Positions 55,013 to 64,000 of a stretch of 64,000 bases of DNA are shown piece by piece. The notes beneath the pieces were generated by a model that was not told where the DNA came from, searched no databases, and saw only the letters and a list, made by a program, of their open reading frames with translations. The position numbers and the translations under genes are program-made. This DNA comes from an uncultured Gammaproteobacteria bacterium (GTDB taxonomy: Bacteria > Pseudomonadota > Gammaproteobacteria > Pseudomonadales > Pseudohongiellaceae). Where the stretch lies: positions 33,640 to 97,639 of the forward strand of contig CAJXUA010000013.1 of the NCBI GenBank assembly GCA_913060695.1. Direction: 5' to 3'. Within the stretch, counting starts at the first letter, position 1; each line of letters opens with the position of its first letter.

Positions 55013-56170
55013 GTGCGAATTGGCATGATTGCAGGGGAGGCCTCGGGCGACACGCTCGGTGAAGGTTTAATTCGGGCGATCAGGCGCCTTTGTCCGGAAG
55101 CCACATTCGAAGGAATTGGCGGGCCTAAAATGCTCGCGGAAGGTTTCACCTCCTTCGCCCCGATGGAAAGACTATCCGTTATGGGTTTCGTCGAACCACT
55201 CGCGCGCCTTCCCGAGTTACTCCGCATCAAGAAGAATCTCGAGACTCGTTTTCTAGCCTCACCACCCGATGTATTTGTCGGCATCGATTCTCCCGCTTTC
55301 AATCTGCGGGTCGAGCAAGTGCTACATGATGCCAATATACCTACGGTGCATTATGTGAGCCCCAGTGTCTGGGCCTACGATCAGAAACGAATTCACAAGA
55401 TTGCGAAAGCGACTGATCTAGTGCTTGCGCTGTTCCCATTCGAAACTCCTTTCTATGATCAGCACAAAGTGCCAGTACGCTTTGTGGGTCACCCCCTTGC
55501 GGATGCGATTCCCATGGATGGCGGCGGTGTCGACGAGCAGCACTTGGCGCGCGCAGCGCTAGGCGTTGCAGAGATAGGTCGATACCTCGCATTGATGCCG
55601 GGGAGTCGTCGCAACGAGATAGCTCGTCTTGGGCCAGTGTTTATAGAGACTGCGCAGCGCGTACGCGCGCAGAATCCAGAGCTGCAATTCCTCATCCCCT
55701 GTGCCAACCATGAGCGTTTTGTGCAGGTCACAGAGCTTCTAGAGCAGGCGGGGGCATGGGAAGGCTTTCATGTCTTCGATGGTAAATCCCACCAGGCCAT
55801 GCGCGCCGCCGATATCGTACTGCTAGCCTCGGGTACTGCGACGCTGGAGGCTATGCTACTGAAACGCCCAATGCTGGTTGCCTATAGTCTGTCGCCGCTG
55901 ACCTATGCGCTGGCCTCTCGAATGCTTAAAGTGCCCTATGTGTCTCTGCCCAATCTATTGGCGGGCGAACGCTTAGTGGCGGAGTTCCTACAGTACGATG
56001 TCACGGTCGAAAATCTTAGCGCTGAGATAGAGCGTCTGTTGCACGATACGCAGGCACACGATGCTCTGTTAGCAAGATTTAGCCAGATTCATGAGCAGAT
56101 ACGCTGCGCTGCCGATACCCAAGCTGCCAAGGCAGTGTTGGAAGTTGGCGGCATGAGAGCTGGGGCATAG
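55013..56170 (+). CDS. lpxB: lipid-A-disaccharide synthase
   Basis: LpxB, a GT-B glycosyltransferase, joins UDP-diacylglucosamine and lipid X. The 385-residue protein starts with RIGMIAGEASGDTLG, the family hallmark, and contains YVSPSVWAYDQKR and ALMPGSRRNEIARL. The GTG at 55013 has GGAG six bases upstream; an in-frame TTG at 54983 would give a longer, atypical N-terminus. rnhB follows after three bases. Confidence 0.94.
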   Translation: MRIGMIAGEASGDTLGEGLIRAIRRLCPEATFEGIGGPKMLAEGFTSFAPMERLSVMGFVEPLARLPELLRIKKNLETRFLASPPDVFVGIDSPAFNLRVEQVLHDANIPTVHYVSPSVWAYDQKRIHKIAKATDLVLALFPFETPFYDQHKVPVRFVGHPLADAIPMDGGGVDEQHLARAALGVAEIGRYLALMPGSRRNEIARLGPVFIETAQRVRAQNPELQFLIPCANHERFVQVTELLEQAGAWEGFHVFDGKSHQAMRAADIVLLASGTATLEAMLLKRPMLVAYSLSPLTYALASRMLKVPYVSLPNLLAGERLVAEFLQYDVTVENLSAEIERLLHDTQAHDALLARFSQIHEQIRCAADTQAAKAVLEVGGMRAGA

Positions 56171-56173
56171 GCT

Positions 56174-56779
56174 ATGCAGTTGAGTTTTCCTTACCCAGAT
56201 GCCCCGCATGCACTAGTGGCCGGTGTCGACGAGGTAGGCAGAGGCCCTCTGGCAGGCGATGTGGTTGCCGCGGCAGTCATACTCGACCTTAAGCGCCCAA
56301 TACCGAAGCTCAACGACTCCAAGAAGCTCAGTGCGAAGCAGCGCGAGCACTTATTTCAGCTCATCATGGATTCGGCCCTATGCTATGCTTTGGGCAGAGC
56401 GAGCGCTGCCGAGATCGATTCGATCAATATCTTACAAGCGAGCCTTTTAGCCATGTCACGCGCGGCGAAGGCACTGACGATACAGCCCGGTTTCGTCTAT
56501 GTTGATGGCCTATGTTGCCCGCGTTGGGACTACCCCAGTACGGCGGTAGTAAAAGGGGACTCCAAGGTAGATTGCATCGCGGCGGCGTCGATACTCGCCA
56601 AGGTAACGCGCGATCGCGAGATGGAGGCTATGGAGGCCTTCTATCCGGGTTATGGCTTCGCTAAGCACAAAGGCTATCCGACAGCGCTGCACCTGCAAGC
56701 ACTCGCGAGGCTCGGCCCCTGCGCCGTTCATCGCCGCTCATACAAGCCCGTGCAGTTGGCCATGGGTCAATCGCAATAA
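56174..56779 (+). CDS. rnhB: ribonuclease HII
   Basis: RNase HII removes ribonucleotides from DNA and RNA-DNA hybrids. The 201-residue protein has the catalytic D-E pair in [15 protein letters not shown], the aspartate in FVYVDGL and the [11 protein letters not shown] region. It sits between lpxB and dnaE as in most Gammaproteobacteria. Confidence 0.95.
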   Translation: MQLSFPYPDAPHALVAGVDEVGRGPLAGDVVAAAVILDLKRPIPKLNDSKKLSAKQREHLFQLIMDSALCYALGRASAAEIDSINILQASLLAMSRAAKALTIQPGFVYVDGLCCPRWDYPSTAVVKGDSKVDCIAAASILAKVTRDREMEAMEAFYPGYGFAKHKGYPTALHLQALARLGPCAVHRRSYKPVQLAMGQSQ

Positions 56780-56805
56780 ATACTTCCCAGAGAACGTGAG
56801 AGAGC

Positions 56806-59800
56806 ATGCCTGAACAATTCGTACATCTGAGATTGCACACCGAGTACTCCATCGTCGATGGCTTGGTGCGTATTGATGAACTCGTTAAAAGCGCTGCTGC
56901 GATGCAGATGCCCGCCGTTGCCCTCACTGATCACTCTAATCTGTTCGGTCTAATTAAGTTCTACACCGCCGCTATGCGCTCGGGCATCAAGCCCATCTGC
57001 GGCTGCGATGTCTTAGTAGAGAACGAGGAGAATCCCCAGCGGCCTTGTCCGCTAGTGCTGTTAGTTCGCAATAAAGTAGGCTATCGCAACCTAACTGAGT
57101 TGATCTCTCGCGCCTATACCGAGAAGTCCACCAGCAGCCTACTTACGGTCCGTCGCGAGTGGGTTGCCCAGCACTCGGAAGGTCTAATCGCCTTGTCCGC
57201 GGGTCGAGACGGCGAGATCGGTCGTCACCTGTTGGAGGATGGCGAGGACAAAGCGGCCACTGCCTTAGCGCAATGGATGGGCTGGTTTCCCGGCAATTTC
57301 TATATGGAGTTGCATCGCTGTGGGCGCGAAGGCGAGGAGCGCTACATCGATGCCGCGGTCACGCTAGCCTCGAAGATGGGCTGCCCGGTGGTGGCCACTA
57401 ACGATGTGCGCTTTATCGACCGTGAAGACTTCGAGGCTCATGAGGCCCGAGTCTGCATCAATGAACGTCGTACCTTGGATGACCCGCGTCGCTCCCATAA
57501 CTACACTGAGCAGCAATACCTGCGCTCCGCCGCAGAGATGGAAGAGTTGTTTAGCGACCTGCCCGAGGCGATTGCGAACACCCGTGCCATTGCGATGTGT
57601 TGCAACCTCGACCTAGAACTCGGCAAACCCTATCTGCCGAACTACCCGATACCAGAGAATTACACCGTCGAAGAGTTCTTCCTCGAGATCAGTAAAGAGG
57701 GTTTGAATAAGCGGCTTAAGAAGATATTCGCCAAGCTAGCTCCCGAGTCCGACGAACTGGCGCTGAAGATTAAGCCCTATTACGAGCGCCTCGATTTCGA
57801 GCTAAACGTCATCAATCAAATGGGCTTTCCCGGTTATTTCTTGATCGTGATGGAGTTTATTCAATGGGCGAGGGACAACGATATTCCAGTAGGTCCGGGC
57901 CGTGGCTCGGGTGCCGGCTCCATCGTCGCTTACGCACTAGGGATCACGGACTTGGATCCGCTGCGCTACGACTTGCTATTCGAACGCTTCCTTAACCCCG
58001 AGCGTGTGTCGATGCCCGACTTCGACGTCGACTTCTGCATGGACGGCCGCGATCGGGTAATCGCGCACGTGGCAGATCTCTATGGCAAAGAGGCCGTCTC
58101 GCAAATCATTACATTTGGCACCATGGCGGCGAAAGCGGTAGTACGCGACGTGGCGCGTGTGCAGGGCAAGTCTTATGGTCTCGCCGACAAGCTCTCGAAG
58201 TTAATCCCCTTCGAGCCGGGCATGACACTTAGCAAAGCCCTAGAACAAGAGCCTGCGCTGCAAGAGTTCATCGATGGCGATGAGGATGCCCAAGAGATTA
58301 TGGAGATGGCCTTTAAGCTAGAGGGCATCACTCGAAATGTAGGTAAGCATGCCGGTGGCGTGGTAATCGCCCCCACTAAGCTTACCGATTTCTCGCCGCT
58401 TTACTGTGACGAGAATGGAGAAGGGCTGGTCACCCAGTTCGATAAGAACGACGTGGAAACCGCAGGCTTGGTGAAGTTCGACTTCCTCGGCCTGCGTACA
58501 CTCACGATTATTGACTGGGCGATTAAGATGATTAACGCTCAGGAGTTTGCCGATGGCTCCTCAACGCTAGACATTACCGAGATCCCATTAGACGACAAGA
58601 AAGTCTACGACCTGTTGCAAAGGGGCGAGACCACCGCGGTGTTCCAGCTCGAATCCCGCGGCATGAAGGATCTCATTAAGCGCCTTTTGCCTAGCCGTTT
58701 CGAAGATATTATCGCCCTCGTAGCCTTGTTCCGGCCAGGCCCTCTACAGTCGGGCATGGTCGACGACTTTATTAATCGTAAGCATGGCCGCGCGGATGTG
58801 GACTACCCCCATCCCGAGTTGGAACCAGTGCTGTCCAATACCTACGGTGTCATTCTTTACCAAGAGCAGGTAATGCAGATCGCCCAGGTCTTGGCGAGTT
58901 ACAGTCTCGGCGGCGCGGACATGTTGCGCCGCGCGATGGGCAAGAAGAAAGCAGAGGAGATGGCGAAGCAGCGCGACTTGTTCATGGAGGGCGCAGAGAA
59001 GCGCGGCATTGATCCAAAACAGGCCGGCTCAATCTTCGACCTGATGGAGAAGTTTGCGGGCTACGGCTTTAACAAGTCGCACTCGGCAGCCTATGCCTTG
59101 GTCTCTTATCAGACCGCCTGGCTCAAAGAGCACTATCCTGCCTACTTCATGGCCGCGGTACTCTCTGCCGATATGCAGAACACCGATAAGGTAGTGACAC
59201 TGATCGAAGAGTGTCGGCAGATGAAGCTGCCCCTGGTTGTGCCCGATGTGAATTTGGGCGAGTTCAATTTCACCGTCAATGTCAATCGCGAGATCGTCTA
59301 TGGCTTAGGCGCTATCAAGGGCTTAGGGGAGGGCCCCGTAGCCAGCATAATAGCCGCGCGTAAGGCCGGCGGAAAATTCGTCTCCCTACTGGACTTCTGT
59401 CAGCGCGTGGACACGAGAAGCGTCAATAAACGCACCCTAGAGGCCTTGATTAAGGCGGGGGCGCTAGACAGCTTACAGAGCGGTAGCAAAGACCAGGCGC
59501 GGGCAAGTCTCTTCGCCGCGATCGCCGAGACCACGAAGGCTGCCGAGCAAAGTAGCCGCAATGAGGCAATTGGGGTGCAGGATATGTTCGGCGAGATATC
59601 GCCGGCCAACGCGCCCGCGAGCGCTGGCAGTGGTCTGCAGACCAGAGCGCGGCCCTGGAGCGAACAGCAGCGCTTAGCGAACGAGCGCGAGACCTTGGGG
59701 CTTTATCTAAGTGGGCATCCGATCGACGAGTTCCTGCCAGAGATTGGACGCATGACCCGAGATCGCCTCGCCAATCTTAAGCCGGAGCGAGAGAGTCAGC

Positions 59801-60393
59801 TAGTAGCGGGTCTGGTGGTCTCTACCCGCACTATGAAGAGCAAGCGCGGCGATACTATCGCCTTCGTCGTCCTTGACGATCGTAGCGCGCGTCTAGAGGT
59901 GTCGGTGTTTGGGCGTGAATACGAGCAATTCCGCGATCTGCTGCAGAAAGACAGCATCCTCGTGATCGATTGTTTCGTAAGCGTCGACGACTACAGCGGC
60001 GCCATGCGTGGTCGCACTAAGCATATTGTCGGCCTGGATCAGGCGCGAGCCCTGTTCGCCAAGGGCTTAGAGCTACACCTGCACAGCGACTATCTCATGC
60101 CGGATTTCACTCAGACCCTGACGCGGATTCTCGAGGCCCACAGGCCTGCGCCCGTGGATACGGATGTGGCGCCAGTGCCGAGCCCGCCGGAGCGCGAGGG
60201 CAAGGCCCGCACACCATCAAGCCTGGCCCAGACCAAGAGCGCCTGTCCAGTGCGAATCTATTACGAACGCCGCGGTAGCAAGGGCTGCGTGCAATTGGGC
60301 GAGCAGTGGTCGGTATTGCCCTCGCAGGGCTTATTGCAGCGTTTACAGGAAGAGTTCGGGCGCGCGCGAGTGCGGCTCAATTATCAACAATAG
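56806..60393 (+). CDS. dnaE: DNA polymerase III subunit alpha
   Basis: This is the replicative polymerase. The 1195-residue C-family enzyme has the N-terminal PHP domain (LRLHTEYSIVDGL and ALTDHSNLFG), the polymerase core with the catalytic aspartates in MPDFDVDFCMDGRDRVI, GPGRGSGAGSIVAYALGI and KFAGYGFNKSHSAAYALV, then a beta-clamp-binding region, an OB fold and a C-terminal tail. It is slightly longer than the 1160-residue E. coli protein. Confidence 0.97.
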   Translation: MPEQFVHLRLHTEYSIVDGLVRIDELVKSAAAMQMPAVALTDHSNLFGLIKFYTAAMRSGIKPICGCDVLVENEENPQRPCPLVLLVRNKVGYRNLTELISRAYTEKSTSSLLTVRREWVAQHSEGLIALSAGRDGEIGRHLLEDGEDKAATALAQWMGWFPGNFYMELHRCGREGEERYIDAAVTLASKMGCPVVATNDVRFIDREDFEAHEARVCINERRTLDDPRRSHNYTEQQYLRSAAEMEELFSDLPEAIANTRAIAMCCNLDLELGKPYLPNYPIPENYTVEEFFLEISKEGLNKRLKKIFAKLAPESDELALKIKPYYERLDFELNVINQMGFPGYFLIVMEFIQWARDNDIPVGPGRGSGAGSIVAYALGITDLDPLRYDLLFERFLNPERVSMPDFDVDFCMDGRDRVIAHVADLYGKEAVSQIITFGTMAAKAVVRDVARVQGKSYGLADKLSKLIPFEPGMTLSKALEQEPALQEFIDGDEDAQEIMEMAFKLEGITRNVGKHAGGVVIAPTKLTDFSPLYCDENGEGLVTQFDKNDVETAGLVKFDFLGLRTLTIIDWAIKMINAQEFADGSSTLDITEIPLDDKKVYDLLQRGETTAVFQLESRGMKDLIKRLLPSRFEDIIALVALFRPGPLQSGMVDDFINRKHGRADVDYPHPELEPVLSNTYGVILYQEQVMQIAQVLASYSLGGADMLRRAMGKKKAEEMAKQRDLFMEGAEKRGIDPKQAGSIFDLMEKFAGYGFNKSHSAAYALVSYQTAWLKEHYPAYFMAAVLSADMQNTDKVVTLIEECRQMKLPLVVPDVNLGEFNFTVNVNREIVYGLGAIKGLGEGPVASIIAARKAGGKFVSLLDFCQRVDTRSVNKRTLEALIKAGALDSLQSGSKDQARASLFAAIAETTKAAEQSSRNEAIGVQDMFGEISPANAPASAGSGLQTRARPWSEQQRLANERETLGLYLSGHPIDEFLPEIGRMTRDRLANLKPERESQLVAGLVVSTRTMKSKRGDTIAFVVLDDRSARLEVSVFGREYEQFRDLLQKDSILVIDCFVSVDDYSGAMRGRTKHIVGLDQARALFAKGLELHLHSDYLMPDFTQTLTRILEAHRPAPVDTDVAPVPSPPEREGKARTPSSLAQTKSACPVRIYYERRGSKGCVQLGEQWSVLPSQGLLQRLQEEFGRARVRLNYQQ

Positions 60394-60499
60394 GCAGGCC
60401 CCATCGCCGTTATCACGCGGCACTCTTGCCAGTCGCCTAAAGTGACCGGCATTTGCTATCATGCGGGTAAGCAAAGACATTACCGGGATAAGACAAACT

Positions 60500-61453
60500 A
60501 TGAATCCGAATTACCTAGACTTCGAACAGCCCATCGCCGACTTGGAAGTGAAGATCAACGAATTGCGCTTGGTCGGCACCGACAATAAGCTCAATATCAC
60601 CGATGAGATTAAGAAGTTACAGGAAAAAAACACTAAGCTGACAGAGAAGATCTATGCCTCTCTGAGTCCATGGCAGATATCGCAAGTGGCGCGCCACCCG
60701 CTGCGTCCGTATACACTGGACTATATTTCCCACATCTTTACAGATTTCGACGAGCTGCACGGAGACCGTCTTTTCGCAGACGATCTCGCCTTAATCGGCG
60801 GCGTTGCGCGCTTGGATGGCCGTCCTGTCATGGTTATCGGACACCAGAAGGGACGCGGTACTAAGGAGAAGGTGCGCCATAACTTCGGTATGCCCCGTCC
60901 TGAAGGCTATCGCAAAGCTCGTCGCCTGATCGCCATGGCCGAGCGCTTCAAGTTGCCGGTTCTTACCTTTATCGATACGCCCGGCGCCTACCCTGGCATC
61001 GACGCAGAAGAGCGGGGCATCAACGAGGCTATCGCCGAGAACATGGCGATGATGTCGATGGTGCGTACGCCCCTGATTGCGACGGTAACGGGTGAGGCGA
61101 ACTCCGGCGGCGCTATCGCCATCGGCATCGCCGATCATCTGAACATGCTCGAATATTCCACCTATACGGTCATTACTCCAGAGGGCTGTGCCACCATTCT
61201 GTGGAAGTCGTCGGAATACGCCTCCGCTGCGGCAGAGGCTATGGGGGTTACCTCTAAGCGCCTAGAAGAGCTTGGCATCGTCGACAGCACTATAACTGAG
61301 CCTCGCGGCGGCGCACATCGAGACGTGCCAGGGGTGTCTGCCAGTATTAAAGCGGCTCTTATCGAGCAAGTTGATCGACTCAGTGGCATGGACGTCGATC
61401 AGCTTATTGAGCGCCGTTACCAGCGTTTGATGGGCTACGGCATCTCCCACTGA
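60500..61453 (+). CDS. accA: acetyl-CoA carboxylase carboxyltransferase subunit alpha
   Basis: AccA with AccD transfers CO2 from carboxybiotin to acetyl-CoA, the first step of fatty acid synthesis. The 317-residue protein has [16 protein letters not shown] at the start, [13 protein letters not shown], and the crotonase-fold glycine motifs [15 protein letters not shown] at 60500 gives the usual length; an in-frame ATG at 60461 adds 13 atypical residues. Confidence 0.96.
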   Translation: MNPNYLDFEQPIADLEVKINELRLVGTDNKLNITDEIKKLQEKNTKLTEKIYASLSPWQISQVARHPLRPYTLDYISHIFTDFDELHGDRLFADDLALIGGVARLDGRPVMVIGHQKGRGTKEKVRHNFGMPRPEGYRKARRLIAMAERFKLPVLTFIDTPGAYPGIDAEERGINEAIAENMAMMSMVRTPLIATVTGEANSGGAIAIGIADHLNMLEYSTYTVITPEGCATILWKSSEYASAAAEAMGVTSKRLEELGIVDSTITEPRGGAHRDVPGVSASIKAALIEQVDRLSGMDVDQLIERRYQRLMGYGISH

Positions 61454-61457
61454 CACC

Positions 61458-62828
61458 ATGGCCTTTACCGCCGAAACTTTGCTGGAGCAACTGACCGGGT
61501 TTACCCCCGGCAGTCGCTTCGCGGTTGCTTATAGCGGTGGCTTAGACTCCACAGTACTCCTCCACGCCATGCATCATGCATTGACCCTCGCAGGTCATGC
61601 CCAAGGCGATATTCCTCTATTTTCCCTTCGCGCTATCCATGTGAACCATGGCCTTAGTCCGAATGCCAATCAATGGCAGCGTCTATGCGAGCAGCACTGT
61701 GCTCATTTGGGCATTGCTCTGCATGTGGAGCGAGTTAAGTTAGATCCGCACGCGCTAGCTAACCTCGAGAGCCAGGCCAGAGATTTGCGCTATGGGGTGT
61801 TCGAGCGGCAGCTGGAGGCAGACGAATGCATCGTGATGGCCCATCACCTCGACGATCAGGCCGAGACCTTTTTGCTGCGTAGTCTGCGTGGCGCGGGTCC
61901 CCGCGGCCTGGCCGCAATCCCTAAGCGCAGGCCCTTGGGTAGGGCGATGCTATTTCGTCCATTGCTCGAGGTGCCACAGGCAGAGCTGCGGGCCTATGCC
62001 GAGCGCGAATTGCTAGCATGGGTGGATGACGAGAGTAACGACGACAGGGCATACGACCGCAATTTCTGCCGCCATGAACTGCTGCCCAAGATCGAGGAGC
62101 GTTGGCCGGCATATCGTGAGTCTTGGCAACGAAGTGCGCAGCTTTGCGCAGAGGCCGATATCCTGCTGGATGACTTAGCCGCCATCGATTTCGAAGAGGC
62201 GAAGTGTCCCGTTCCTACGGTTATCAACGCGAAGAAACTCCAAGAACTCAGTCAGCCAAGGCAGCGCAACACGCTGCGTTATTGGCTGAACTTGGCGGGT
62301 GCTCCTGACCCTGGATGGAATGTCCTTACCCATATTGTTGAGGAGTTAATTCCTGCTGCCCTAGGCACGCAGCCTGAGATTCGTTGGCATGCCAACGGAG
62401 CCAGCGTGGTGCTGCGTCGCTACCGGCAGAATCTCTACCTGCAAAGAGTCATTGAGAACATCGCTAGCTTAACTCCGGTGGATTGGCAGCCCAAGAATAT
62501 GCTGCACCTGAAAGACAATGGCTTAATCTACAGCTTGGCTACGGAAGGGGCGGGCTTGCGAGTCGACGGCGATGTAGTGTTAAAGCTACGTTATCGACAT
62601 GGCGGCGAGACCTGCAAACTGCAGGGTAGGCGTACACGTACGCTCAAGAAGATTCTGCAGGATGCCAATATCGCCCCGTGGCTTCGTGACCGTGTGCCCT
62701 TGTTGTATTGCGATGAGGAGCTCGTCTGTATTCCCGGCGTCGGAGTCTGCGAAGGCTGGCAGGCAGGTATAAATGAGCCGGGCTGGCGGGTCATTTGGGT
62801 GCCGCCCGATGCCGCTCCCGAGCGTTGA
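61458..62828 (+). CDS. tilS: tRNA(Ile)-lysidine synthase
   Basis: TilS changes C34 of tRNA-Ile(CAU) to lysidine, switching the tRNA from Met to Ile. The 456-residue protein has the PP-loop ATP pyrophosphatase motif AYSGGLDSTVLLHAM near residues 24-38 and MAHHLDDQAETFLLR, followed by the TilS substrate-binding and C-terminal domains. It follows accA by four bases, as in E. coli. Confidence 0.95.
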   Translation: MAFTAETLLEQLTGFTPGSRFAVAYSGGLDSTVLLHAMHHALTLAGHAQGDIPLFSLRAIHVNHGLSPNANQWQRLCEQHCAHLGIALHVERVKLDPHALANLESQARDLRYGVFERQLEADECIVMAHHLDDQAETFLLRSLRGAGPRGLAAIPKRRPLGRAMLFRPLLEVPQAELRAYAERELLAWVDDESNDDRAYDRNFCRHELLPKIEERWPAYRESWQRSAQLCAEADILLDDLAAIDFEEAKCPVPTVINAKKLQELSQPRQRNTLRYWLNLAGAPDPGWNVLTHIVEELIPAALGTQPEIRWHANGASVVLRRYRQNLYLQRVIENIASLTPVDWQPKNMLHLKDNGLIYSLATEGAGLRVDGDVVLKLRYRHGGETCKLQGRRTRTLKKILQDANIAPWLRDRVPLLYCDEELVCIPGVGVCEGWQAGINEPGWRVIWVPPDAAPER

Positions 62829-62962
62829 TAGAGGCATCCTCAGGCAATTTTGCGTTGTGGTCGGGCGGTGCTTCTGGTAGTCTGTAATCCCATCTGTAGG
62901 TGCTTGTTTCATTTGATAAGTTTTCACGTATCACTCCCTCGCGGAGCCGCCATACGCCATAG

Positions 62963-64000
<1,038 letters not shown>

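Overview
The window is a chromosomal contig end from a gammaproteobacterium, most likely a marine, Pseudomonadales-like lineage (Cellvibrionales/Halieaceae/Spongiibacteraceae type). This rests on gene order and family membership, not on a database search. Several blocks match the order known from Pseudomonas: nadB divergent from rpoE(algU)-rseA(mucA)-mucD-lepA-lepB-DUF4845-rnc-era-recO; cysM-rlmD-relA-mazG; map divergent from rpsB, with glnD, yffB and dapD nearby; and the universal rpsB-tsf-pyrH-frr-uppS-cdsA-dxr-rseP-bamA-skp-lpxD-fabZ-lpxA-lpxB-rnhB-dnaE-accA-tilS-pyrG run.

Layout. 1-0.8 kb: tRNA-Pro(GGG) with its terminator, then three related palindromic repeat elements in a gene-free stretch. 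0.8-8.1 kb: a small accessory region with an exported NHL beta-propeller protein, a MazG-like pyrophosphohydrolase, a gamma-glutamylcyclotransferase-like protein, threonine aldolase, a cyclic-nucleotide-binding/EAL fusion, two paralogous four-helix membrane proteins, and the AMPylase SelO. 8.3-12.6 kb: an RND efflux adaptor and pump. 12.6-16.0 kb: ygfZ, sdhE, ygfX and nadB. 16.2-30.5 kb: the sigma-E operon without a visible rseB, then lepA to recO, cysM, rlmD, relA and mazG. 30.7-37.8 kb: adk, a lysine/alanine-rich histone H1/AlgP-like gene, tsaB, uppP, rsmJ, and dapE, dapD and yffB on the minus strand. 37.7-41.2 kb: glnD and map on the minus strand. 41.4-62.8 kb: one long plus-strand run from rpsB to tilS covering translation, isoprenoid, phospholipid, lipid A and outer-membrane assembly, and replication genes. 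63.0 kb to the end: the 5' part of pyrG.

How the genes work together. The envelope theme is strong. RpoE, RseA, MucD and RseP form most of a sigma-E stress circuit. BamA, Skp, LpxD, FabZ, LpxA and LpxB build the outer membrane. UppS, UppP and Dxr supply the polyprenyl carrier. RelA and GlnD provide starvation and nitrogen signalling.

The clearest unexpected signal is technical. The last 44 bases (63957-64000) are Illumina Nextera adapter plus index sequence, not genome, so pyrG is cut by the contig end and its apparent last residues are artificial. I found no credible new defence, mobile or biosynthetic system. The more interesting biological items are the repeat elements at 192-723, the CNB-EAL fusion, the rseB-less sigma-E operon with a candidate autoregulatory promoter, the structured rpsB leader, and an acidic Asp/Asn/Gly-rich insertion in a BamA surface loop.
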